A stretch of 16,398 bases of DNA from CAYXPG01 sp964564845 (GTDB taxonomy: Bacteria > Planctomycetota > Phycisphaerae > Sedimentisphaerales > Anaerobacaceae). The first letter of the stretch is position 1. Every line of letters begins with the position of its first letter. Below the pieces are notes generated by a model. It did no database searches. It was not told the DNA's origin and worked only from the letters and a program-made list of their open reading frames with translations. The position numbers and the translations under genes were made by a program. The stretch is taken from the NCBI GenBank assembly GCA_964564845.1, contig CAZMCN010000038.1, forward strand, positions 1 to 16,398, read 5' to 3'. Of this stretch, positions 1 through 7,170 are shown one piece after another.

Positions 1-96
1 GATTTGCTGTATTTCTCAACGCACTTTTGCAGCCTTTCTTCGGCACTGAGCAGGTGGTGGCATTTTCTTCTTTGGGCCGAAAAGGTTAAAAAACAT
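1..96 (-). other. possible 5' end of a leftward gene, frameshifted, running off the left edge
   Basis: An ATG on the minus strand at 96-94 opens a frame beginning MFFNLFGPKKK, which then stops within about 25 codons. If one A is removed from the AAAA run at 62-66 (minus strand), the frame continues open to the window edge with an amphipathic stretch containing LLSAEERLQ. This could be the start of a real gene with a frameshift or an assembly error in the homopolymer. There is no clear Shine-Dalgarno sequence and I do not recognise the protein. Confidence 0.15.
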
Positions 97-117
97 ATTA
101 TTTAATATTTGCTTGTA

Positions 118-131
118 ATTGTTAAAACAAT
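118..131. promoter_or_regulatory. 14-bp palindrome upstream of the DUF2089 operon
   Basis: ATTGTT-AA-AACAAT is a perfect inverted repeat in the AT-rich region before the first gene. Weak -35/-10-like hexamers lie around it (for example TTGTTA at 119-124 and TATTAA at 141-146). It could be an operator, possibly for autoregulation by the DUF2089 regulator, but in DNA this AT-rich a short palindrome may be chance. Confidence 0.25.
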
Positions 132-186
132 AGTTAATATTATTAAAGTGTCGTTGTGTTTTTGAGAATTATAAAGCAGGAAGCTA

Positions 187-492
187 ATGTTTATGAAAAT
201 ACTGCCTACAGCGTGTCCGGCGTGTCACAATCAGTTAAAGGTAAAAAGCCTTATCTGCGAGCAGTGTAATACTGAAATTCAAGGGCAATATGAATTGCCC
301 CCACTGGCCAGCTTATGCCCAGATGATCAAGCCTTCATACTCGATTTTATGAAAGCAAGCGGATCATTAAAAGAGATGGCAAAATTGCTTGGGCTAAGTT
401 ATCCAACGGTTCGCAACCGTTTAGACGAAATAATAGAACATGTTAAGCTTGCAGAAAAACCTGATAAAAATAACAGAAAGGAAAACCTATGA
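187..492 (+). CDS. DUF2089-family zinc-ribbon/HTH regulator
   Basis: A 101-residue protein. The N-terminus has two CxxC pairs, CPAC (about residues 10-13) and CEQC (about 24-27), forming a small zinc ribbon. It is followed by the family block on SLCPDDQAFI and a helix-turn-helix with LKEMAKLLGLSYPTVRNRLD (about 61-80), the typical DUF2089 pattern. Family members are small presumed DNA-binding regulators, usually encoded next to membrane proteins. AGGAAG at 178-183 supports the ATG at 187; an in-frame ATG at 193 is possible but lies further from it. The stop overlaps the next gene's start by four bases (ATGA), so the two are very likely translationally coupled and the regulator probably acts on its own operon. 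The target is inferred, not seen. Confidence 0.85.
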   Translation: MFMKILPTACPACHNQLKVKSLICEQCNTEIQGQYELPPLASLCPDDQAFILDFMKASGSLKEMAKLLGLSYPTVRNRLDEIIEHVKLAEKPDKNNRKENL

Positions 493-1505
493 TTGAAAAT
501 TCAGCTAACCCCAGTACATCCTTAAGGCAATATCTTTTTAATCCTTTCAGAACGATTGCCGGTTTTAAGGCGCTTCTTTTGGGCATGGGATTTATTACAA
601 CAACTTCGATTATTGCTTCGGTTGGCGGCGTCCACTTTGACGGCGTTCTTGATGTTCATATACACAAGCCCGGGCCTATGGGGCTATTTCTCATAGAAAA
701 CCTGATTAACTGGCTGTGCATGGTTTTGTTCTTATTTTTTTCAGCTCTTATTGTCTCACGGTCACAGTGGCGATTTATAGATATTCTTGGAACCCAGGCA
801 TTGTCCCGTTGGCCAACATTAATAACCGCATTAGTAATGCTGCCCGATGCAAACCGCAGATTCGGTGAGTATCTTATGTCAAAGCTGAGCCAAAGCGGCA
901 CAACCACAACGGTTAATTCTACAGATGCGGTTATCTTCTTTATTGCTGCGATAATTGCTGTTTTGATGATAATCTGGATGGTAGCATTGATGTATAAGGC
1001 TTATGCTGTTTCCTGCAATGTTAAAGGTGCAAAAGCAATTGTAACATTCATAATAAGCTTGATTATGGCTGAGGTAGTTTCCAAAGTACTTATCTTAACG
1101 CTGCTTAGCGGTGCGCTTGGGACGAAATGTGTCATGGGTAATTTGATGTCTAAATCCACCCAAGTTGCTGCTGTTGTTGGTCAATTCGAAAACGACCCTG
1201 AACTTATTGGGGCGTGGCAAAGCGTAGACTTCGTTAACGATGTAAATGATTTCAAAGCAGGTATAAAAAAATGGCAAAGCGATCTTTTTCTAAAAGAACT
1301 TACATTTAAAGAAAACGGTGTAACTTCGAAGTCATGCGTATGGACCAAAGATTGGATATACACAGGTGATGGGAAAGCAAAAGCTCAGTATTATATAAAA
1401 TCCATTGATAGCGAAATGTATCTTTTCTTACCTTGGTTAAGTGGCGATGTTATTATCCGCGGGATGAAGCCCTCTTACTATGTTTTAAAGAAGATTACCG
1501 AATAA
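489..1505 (+). CDS. multi-pass membrane protein with soluble lipocalin-like C-terminal domain
   Basis: A 338-residue protein. The first roughly 210 residues contain four to five hydrophobic segments (about 26-48, 66-90, 100-118, 147-170 and 183-210), resembling Yip1-like membrane proteins. The last 115 residues are soluble, with a pattern like ELIGAWQSVDFV, then LFLKELTF, and near the end GDVIIRGMKPSYYVLKK. I recall this pattern from small beta-barrel domains at the C-termini of some bacterial M56/BlaR1-type sensor proteins; this is from memory and untested. The start overlaps the DUF2089 stop (ATGA), with AAAGGA just upstream. The context suggests a membrane sensor or effector controlled with, or acting on, the DUF2089 regulator. 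The function is unknown. Confidence 0.8.
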   Translation: MIENSANPSTSLRQYLFNPFRTIAGFKALLLGMGFITTTSIIASVGGVHFDGVLDVHIHKPGPMGLFLIENLINWLCMVLFLFFSALIVSRSQWRFIDILGTQALSRWPTLITALVMLPDANRRFGEYLMSKLSQSGTTTTVNSTDAVIFFIAAIIAVLMIIWMVALMYKAYAVSCNVKGAKAIVTFIISLIMAEVVSKVLILTLLSGALGTKCVMGNLMSKSTQVAAVVGQFENDPELIGAWQSVDFVNDVNDFKAGIKKWQSDLFLKELTFKENGVTSKSCVWTKDWIYTGDGKAKAQYYIKSIDSEMYLFLPWLSGDVIIRGMKPSYYVLKKITE

Positions 1506-1508
1506 AAA

Positions 1509-1730
1509 ATGGAACATATAGTAATGGATTTCAATATTTGCCCTGAAGACAACAGCGGAAAAGCTAAAGCCCCGGATGTTAAGGTTTTCTCTGCTTCTTG
1601 GGATAAAGGAATGTGGATATTAAACTCGATTCTTGTATTACTTTTGGGCGGGATAACAATAACACTTCTTATCGCGGGCATTTCCCGGATACTTTATCGA
1701 CGTAGCCAACTCCTGGGGTATTCACTTTAG
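1509..1730 (+). CDS. short single-pass membrane protein, possibly truncated
   Basis: A 73-residue ORF three bases after the preceding stop, so probably in the same operon. The N-terminal 30 residues are soluble (FSASWDKGMWIL), followed by one hydrophobic segment at about 36-60, then IxYRRSQLLGYSL and a stop. Bacterial PH-domain membrane proteins often begin with a similar short tail plus membrane hairpin and continue into a beta-rich domain where this ORF ends. It may therefore be the truncated front of such a gene, cut at the convergent junction with the activase gene. Shine-Dalgarno support is weak; a second in-frame ATG at 1524 is an alternative start. The truncation is inference. Confidence 0.5.
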   Translation: MEHIVMDFNICPEDNSGKAKAPDVKVFSASWDKGMWILNSILVLLLGGITITLLIAGISRILYRRSQLLGYSL

Positions 1731-1764
1731 TTGTAATTCTGTGGTTCGGGAACGATTTGATGCT

Positions 1765-4700
1765 TTAGGTGGCGGTAACTGGGAGAGTTTTTAATGTGGA
1801 TGTTTTTCTGGAGGCGACCTGCTCGACGAAGGCCTCAAGGCGCGTGGTGAGTGTCGAATCTTCCTGGCCGTCAAAGCTTAAATTCAAAATCGGCATATTA
1901 TCGCAATCGGCACTTACACGCCTTGTCTGGCTGCTGACAATCGTTGACGGCATACAGGTAAACGGCATAACGTTCACGACTCCGCCGAAGCCGTGGTGAT
2001 GATATTCGAGCGTTTTGCCGACACTTAAAATTGCTTCGCCCTCGAAAGAGTGGTGCAGGTATGGCCTTGCCAGTTCGATAACGTGCTCTACGGGTTCTTC
2101 GGCTAATGGGCCAAATCTTTTTTCAAGAGGTTCTGCAAGGGTTTTTTCGATTCTGTGCTGAAAATAGTTCTGAATAATATTCGTAAGGTAGTTTCGCAGC
2201 TGTCGGCGGCGTTTGGCCATTCGGCTTCGAGTGAAGTTCGTGTAATAGACCCACTCTGCCAAAGAAGCCAAATCGCAGGCGGCGCCAAGCTCTTCCAGCC
2301 GGGCGATTATATTGCTATTGGCAAATTGATGGCTTCGGACGTAAATTTCGCCGACAATTCCGATTCTCGGCTTTTGGATGGTGGTATCAAGTTTGACTTC
2401 GGCAAAGTCGTCGGCGATATTGTCCATAAGGCGGCGCAGTTGAGGGATACTCCGGCGATTTTCGACGGCGCTAACCCAGCGGTTAAGAGAGGCCTGGTAA
2501 AGTCGCTGGGCGTGGGCGGCATCGGCGGCATAGGGGCGCAGTCGCAGGATTAACTTGCCGAGCAAATCCACTCCAACGGTTGCCGCCCAAGCATTTTTCA
2601 TAAAAGAGGCGGCGGCAGAGCCATTAACACTCTGGGTAAACTGTCGATAAAAATTGGTGTCCTGATTTGGTGCGATTACGGGGACATTTGGCAGGCCGGC
2701 ATACTTTAGAATCAGCGAGTGCATACAATTATACATTCCGAACCTGCAGGGGCCGGAACTTCCGGGCATAAAGAAGGCTGATTTCTCGGGGTCAAAATCT
2801 TTTGCCCTGGTAACTTTGAGCATCTCACCGGTGGTGACGGCAAACGGCAAACACTCTTTTCCGGTGGTGAAGGCCCTGCCTGCCAGAAGGGCCTTTTCGT
2901 CTGCAATCGGCATAACGCTGGCGTTTTGGCCATAAGCCCTAAAGCATGCAGCGACGCCGTACGAGCAATCACTCATATACGGAATGTAAACGGTGCTTCC
3001 ATCTTTCGTCAAATTAGAAGGCGGTGTTCTGCCTGGTTTGCCGCTGAGAGTTTGGGCTACGGCAACTTTCATTGCGGCGGCTTGTTTCCTGTCATCGCCG
3101 TGGTAATTCTTCAAGCTCTCCAGAAATGCTTCGAGGCGGGTAATAACGCCGGCATCGGCGGAGTGCTCGTCGAGCTCCAGCTGGAGGGAGGGTTTTTTGC
3201 CCATTATATCCTTGAAGAAGGTCATCAGGAACGAATCCGGGCCGCAACTGAAGTTCGACATATATATTGCATAGAGGCGGTGGTCGTTTTTTATAAGCTC
3301 AGCGGCCCGCAGTATCTTCTGGCCGTAAGTCCAGTAGATTTCTCTGTGAAAGTTTTCGTCGGTAAGCTCGGCCTGTTCGAAATCGAGCATATCCATAGGG
3401 AGCACCTGGACACCGAGTTCGGCGAGCTTTTTGGGCAGTCTAAGATTTACGCCCTCGTCGCAGCCGTTATACGGCCGGGAAACCAGGACAAAGAGCTTTT
3501 CATCAGGGCCGATGCGCTCAAAAATTTGTTTGCCTTTTTCTTTCAGGGCGTTTTGAAAATCGGCCTGTGCGGTGAGAGCTTCTTTGGCCGCCGCACGAAC
3601 TGCAGAAGCAGAAAGGCCTAATTTCTTACCGAACGAAATGAAACTTTTTGTCAATAATTTATCGCCCTCGCCCAGCCGAAGCGGCTCTGTGAGGATTTTC
3701 GTTTCGCCTAATTTGCCTGCAAAGGCCGTTTTGGCCTGGTAGGGGAGCGACTGGACATAGGGACATAACTGGTTGTGCTCGTTCTGCGGGTAGCTGGCGG
3801 TCATCGAGACCACGCTCGGCAGAAAGATGTAGTCCACTTTCTTTTTGAGCAGCTCAGCGATATGGCCATAAGCGACTTTGACGGGGAAACAGGGCTGGGC
3901 GGTAACAGATTCGACGCCGCTTCGAATCATACTCTTGTTGGTCCAGCCGGAAAGAACTATCTCGAAACCAAGCAACCTGAAGAATCTCGCAAACAACGGC
4001 AAAAGGTCCCAGTACAGAAGCGCCATTGGAATTCCAATTGACGGCTTGAGGGTGGTGCGGTCGTTCTGCTGGTCAGCCAGTCCTGCATACTGGAGCAGTT
4101 TTTGTCTGCGATACTCAAAGGCGCCGAGCTCTTCAGTCTTTTTATCGCTTTTTTTTATATTGTACCTGTCACAACGTGAGCCATAGTACAAAGGTTCGGC
4201 CTTCGGCAGCTGCACCTTTTTGATTTCGCAGTTATTCGGGCAGTGCTCACAGGTGAACGACTCAACGCTGTATTCGATATGTGCAAGGTTTTCAAAACCT
4301 CTAAAGCTGCTTTCGACGGGTCTTTCCACTTCGGCGGTTTTTTTGGCGATATACTCAGCAGCAATGGCAGCTGCGCCAAGGGCGCCGGTTACCTCGTGGT
4401 GGTCGGGCACCATAATTGGTTTTCCGACGACTTGTTCGAAAGCAACCCAGACAGCCTTATTAAAGGCGGTGCCTCCCTGAAAGCAGATATTGTCGCCGAT
4501 TTTGCGTCGGCCAACGACACGGTTGAGGTAATTTGCGACAATGGCGTAACTGAGACCCGCTACCAGTTCGCTGGTTTGTGCTCCCTGCTGCTGGTAGCTC
4601 AGCAGGTCAGACTCCATAAAGACGGTGCAGCGTTCTCCCAATTTTATGGGGGCTTTGCTGCTGAAGGCAAGCTGTTCAAATTCCTTGTCGATATTTATTC

Positions 4701-6180
4701 CCAGCCGTTGTGCCTGTTCTTCGAGAAATGAGCCGGTGCCGGCGGCACAGGCGTGGTTCATTTCAAAATCGACGACGACACCATTCTCCAGAGAAATATA
4801 TTTACTGTCCTGGCCTCCGATTTCGAATATGGTATCTACCTTCGGATTGACTATTGTGGTGCCGGCGGCCTGAGCGGTGATTTCGTTTATCACTATGTCT
4901 GCGCCAATAAAATCGCCTGTAAGGTATCTGCCCGAGCCGGTGGTTGCGGCCCCCAGAATATTTACCTTCCCAACGACTTTTTGGCCGACAAGCTGAAGTC
5001 CCTGGCGTACTGCTTCGAGAGGTTTCCCTGCGGTCATCAAATATTCCTTGGCGAGCACCCGTCTATGTTCGTCCATAACCACAACATTCGTGCTCAGCGA
5101 GCCGACATCGACACCCAGGTATGCATCAATCGGCTGAATTGCTTCCGTGAGCAGATGTTCGTAAACAGGGCTTTCAGGCGGAGGCAAAGTGGGCTTTTTC
5201 AAACGCTCTCTTCGCGGGGCACTTTGCAAAGCAGAACCTTTTTGCGTAAGGTAGGCATCGATTTTGTCAAGCTGGATTTGGCTGTTGCCTTGGCCGGATG
5301 TTTTTCTTTTGGCAATCAAAACAGCCCCGATAGCGCCGGTAAAAAAGTGTTCCTCCGGTACGAGCAGCCGGCCTTGTGCCAGGTCAAAGACCTGTTCGAG
5401 CGCCCTGGCGACGCCGACGTTAGCTGCCACGCCGCCTGTGAAGATAATTGGTTTTACAAACTCTTTGCCGCAGCCCAGGTTGCTTTTTAAGTTTCTGGCC
5501 AGTGCAAGGCATAAACCTGCGATGATATCGCAGTTCGGTGTGGCCTGCTGCTGAAGGTGAATCATATCGCTCTTTGCGAAGACGGAGCACCGGCCGGCCA
5601 TTCTTGGTACGGTTTTGCTCTGGATGGCTAATTGACCGAACTCATCTTCAATATTTATACCGAGCCTCTGTGCCTGCTGGTCGAGAAACGAGCCGGTACC
5701 GGCGGCACAAACGGTGTTCAGTGCAAAGTCGCGCATTCCTGTTCGGCCCTTTTCTGTAGTGAGGAAGATGAGCTTGCTGTCCTGGCCTCCCATTTCTATT
5801 ATCGTCGCCTGCTGAAGGTGAGGGTAAATTTGGCATATTGCGGCTGCCTGAGCCGGGACCTCGTTGACAAACGGGACATCCAGCAATTTAGCAAATAAGC
5901 GGCCTGCCGAACCGGTTGCCGCTGCCAAGGCAATCCTGGACGGGCGGACACGTTTTAGAATCTCATTAAGCTGTGAGCATGCTGTCTCTATGGGGCTTCC
6001 CAGAGTGCGCCGGTAACTGCTGAAGATTACCTCGGAAGCATCATTAAGCACAACCACATCACTACTCGTCGAGCCGATGTCAATACCGAGATAGAGCTTT
6101 TGTTCGCTGCGTAAGGGCTCAGGGCGATGTTGCTGTAGCCGCCCCGTTGAAACTTTTCCAGCCGGCGTCGTATTGTTCAT
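1765..6180 (-). CDS. giant acyl-CoA dehydratase activase-like protein with duplicated BcrAD/BadFG ATPase domains
   Basis: A 1471-residue cytosolic iron-sulfur protein of the 2-hydroxyacyl-CoA dehydratase activase superfamily. Two ASKHA ATPase domains are visible. Domain 1 (about 28-292) has YLGIDIGSTSSD, GGQDSK and GGVAAN. Domain 2 (about 352-610) has YLGVDVGSLSTN, GGQDSK and QGGTAFN. Each keeps the two cysteines expected to hold a [4Fe-4S] cluster at the dimer interface: C158/C198 and C478/C518, in CAAGTGSFL and a GRC/ERC motif. A four-cysteine knuckle follows (C644, C647, C651, C670). Next is a DUF2229 region from about 712 (GIPMALLYWDLLPLF, AQPCFPVKVAYGH), then HGD-D-like regions (SNFSCGPDSFL, LDEHSADAGVITRLEAF, TGKECLPF). 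Fusions of this kind are known, usually annotated as activases, but the substrate is unclear. No separate dehydratase gene is adjacent. The AGGTGG ribosome site six bases before the ATG supports the start. It is convergent with the 187-1730 operon. Confidence 0.9.
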   Translation of the reverse strand: MNNTTPAGKVSTGRLQQHRPEPLRSEQKLYLGIDIGSTSSDVVVLNDASEVIFSSYRRTLGSPIETACSQLNEILKRVRPSRIALAAATGSAGRLFAKLLDVPFVNEVPAQAAAICQIYPHLQQATIIEMGGQDSKLIFLTTEKGRTGMRDFALNTVCAAGTGSFLDQQAQRLGINIEDEFGQLAIQSKTVPRMAGRCSVFAKSDMIHLQQQATPNCDIIAGLCLALARNLKSNLGCGKEFVKPIIFTGGVAANVGVARALEQVFDLAQGRLLVPEEHFFTGAIGAVLIAKRKTSGQGNSQIQLDKIDAYLTQKGSALQSAPRRERLKKPTLPPPESPVYEHLLTEAIQPIDAYLGVDVGSLSTNVVVMDEHRRVLAKEYLMTAGKPLEAVRQGLQLVGQKVVGKVNILGAATTGSGRYLTGDFIGADIVINEITAQAAGTTIVNPKVDTIFEIGGQDSKYISLENGVVVDFEMNHACAAGTGSFLEEQAQRLGINIDKEFEQLAFSSKAPIKLGERCTVFMESDLLSYQQQGAQTSELVAGLSYAIVANYLNRVVGRRKIGDNICFQGGTAFNKAVWVAFEQVVGKPIMVPDHHEVTGALGAAAIAAEYIAKKTAEVERPVESSFRGFENLAHIEYSVESFTCEHCPNNCEIKKVQLPKAEPLYYGSRCDRYNIKKSDKKTEELGAFEYRRQKLLQYAGLADQQNDRTTLKPSIGIPMALLYWDLLPLFARFFRLLGFEIVLSGWTNKSMIRSGVESVTAQPCFPVKVAYGHIAELLKKKVDYIFLPSVVSMTASYPQNEHNQLCPYVQSLPYQAKTAFAGKLGETKILTEPLRLGEGDKLLTKSFISFGKKLGLSASAVRAAAKEALTAQADFQNALKEKGKQIFERIGPDEKLFVLVSRPYNGCDEGVNLRLPKKLAELGVQVLPMDMLDFEQAELTDENFHREIYWTYGQKILRAAELIKNDHRLYAIYMSNFSCGPDSFLMTFFKDIMGKKPSLQLELDEHSADAGVITRLEAFLESLKNYHGDDRKQAAAMKVAVAQTLSGKPGRTPPSNLTKDGSTVYIPYMSDCSYGVAACFRAYGQNASVMPIADEKALLAGRAFTTGKECLPFAVTTGEMLKVTRAKDFDPEKSAFFMPGSSGPCRFGMYNCMHSLILKYAGLPNVPVIAPNQDTNFYRQFTQSVNGSAAASFMKNAWAATVGVDLLGKLILRLRPYAADAAHAQRLYQASLNRWVSAVENRRSIPQLRRLMDNIADDFAEVKLDTTIQKPRIGIVGEIYVRSHQFANSNIIARLEELGAACDLASLAEWVYYTNFTRSRMAKRRRQLRNYLTNIIQNYFQHRIEKTLAEPLEKRFGPLAEEPVEHVIELARPYLHHSFEGEAILSVGKTLEYHHHGFGGVVNVMPFTCMPSTIVSSQTRRVSADCDNMPILNLSFDGQEDSTLTTRLEAFVEQVASRKTSTLKTLPVTAT

Positions 6181-6222
6181 CTTTAACCACCTAATATTTT
6201 CTGCATATCACTTCGGCTCGAT

Positions 6223-6251
6223 AATATATCTTACTTTACTCTGTACAGCAA
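6223..6251 (-). promoter_or_regulatory. candidate proximal promoter of the activase gene
   Basis: On the minus strand, TTGCTG (6251-6246) is followed after 17 bp by TATATT (6228-6223), five of six matches to the -10 consensus. Transcription would start near 6216, leaving a UTR of about 36 nt. The -35 matches at only three positions, so this is weaker than the distal candidate at 6390-6417. Confidence 0.4.
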
Positions 6252-6389
6252 GTATCGTGTTCCACCTAATCATTTTTAATCCGGCTCTCATCCGACAGGC
6301 CTTTTTTGCCTCTTAGGAGTACTGCACTGGTGCGAATGCCGGAACACAACTCAACCTTTTATGTTTGCAGGCATATTATATACATGTGA

Positions 6390-6417
6390 ATTATATATGG
6401 GCGAACTATACTGTCAA
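6390..6417 (-). promoter_or_regulatory. consensus sigma-70-type promoter directed at the activase gene
   Basis: On the minus strand TTGACA (6417-6412), a 16-bp spacer and TATAAT (6395-6390) make a promoter with both hexamers perfect. The predicted start is near 6383, giving an untranslated leader of about 200 nt before the activase ATG at 6180. The leader contains complementary segments, UCCGGC and GCCGGA, that could close a structured element. Confidence 0.6.
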
Positions 6418-6450
6418 GTTTTTTTCACAATTTTTCTAAAATTTTCTCAC

Positions 6451-6566
6451 AAATTCCAGCTCCCTGACAGCACGCGGAACATCTATGAGAACTGTGGGTT
6501 AAACCCAATCTCAATTGGCTTACCTTTATACTTAATACTCATCTCTATCCGGGCATCTTCTGCCTC
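6451..6566 (-). pseudogene. inverted, frameshifted fragment of dnaN
   Basis: Read on the minus strand, these 116 bases match the functional dnaN at 8071-8187 at about 90% identity by eye. The translation EDARIEMSIKYKGKP, IEIGFNPQ... parallels DnaN. One T is lost after FNPQ, which shifts the frame (FNPQFLID becomes a stop unless corrected). Nearly all the substitutions I counted are transitions. Upstream of the block, towards 6600, a weaker DnaN-like reading with an in-frame TAA may continue. The fragment has no start and cannot encode a clamp. It is a remnant of a duplicated or acquired dnaN, inverted relative to the intact gene and about 1.5 kb from its counterpart. Confidence 0.8.
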
Positions 6567-7170
6567 TTTTGCAGTTTATCGCAAAATGCGGTTCCCTTCG
6601 CCTTGCCCACAATGATAAAATCCCAGGTCTTCGTTTTGTCAAGGATTCGAAGGCATCACAAGATGTGGAATAACTGCCGCTCAAACGATAATTTCAGAAA
6701 AAGACAGACCGGAAAAACATCCCCTTGTGAAAAGACCGTTATTAAAACCGCTGAATTTAGCAGGTGTCTTCAAATTAAATCCGCAGAGACCGCTTTGTGT
6801 GAATTTTAAGTATGGAAAAAACAGAGGAACTAACAGCTTTTCCACAACAAAAAACCTGTCAACGACCCTCACTAAGTACATACCGCTAAACAAGTTAGCC
6901 GCAAGAATAACATAGAATATAACAATATAACCATTTATATGACAAATAATACTGCATTTACTCACTACTATTATATTTACAACATTTATTCTCGTTCTAC
7001 GCCTTGATTTGAGTATGTGATGTAGAGATGGTTTTTTACTAAAAAAGATTGCAGGCACTTTTGTTTTGGTGTAGACTACATGCCAGTGAAGAATGGTAAG
7101 GATGAGAATAAAAACAGGTGTTTTTCAAGTTCTGAGAAATGTTTTCAACACTTAAGTGTAGAGGGTAATT
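6567..7170. other. A+T-rich intergenic region upstream of dnaN, candidate origin or regulatory region
   Basis: No convincing gene. The stretch 6905-6990 is especially A+T-rich. DnaA-box-like sequences fitting TTWTNCACA occur at 6838-6846 (TTTTCCACA) and, outside this stretch, at 6421-6429 (TTTTTCACA). One-mismatch versions lie on the minus strand at 6664-6672 and 6726-6734. Position next to dnaN and gyrB is typical of replication origins, but dnaA is absent from the window and the boxes do not form a tight cluster, so an origin is only a possibility. Confidence 0.3.
7049..7077 (+). promoter_or_regulatory. weak candidate promoter for dnaN
   Basis: TTGCAG (7049-7054), 17 bp, then TAGACT (7072-7077). 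The hexamers match three and four of six consensus positions. A start near 7084 would leave a UTR of about 87 nt. This is the best-spaced pair I see close to dnaN, but it is not strong. Confidence 0.25.

Noticed and set aside
2926..3621. Long plus-strand ORF antisense to the activase gene (also those at 4753-5490 and 4243-4731)
   Set aside because: They lie wholly opposite a gene with clear domains and motifs, have no recognisable motif of their own, and arise from the GC-rich codon pattern of the minus-strand gene.
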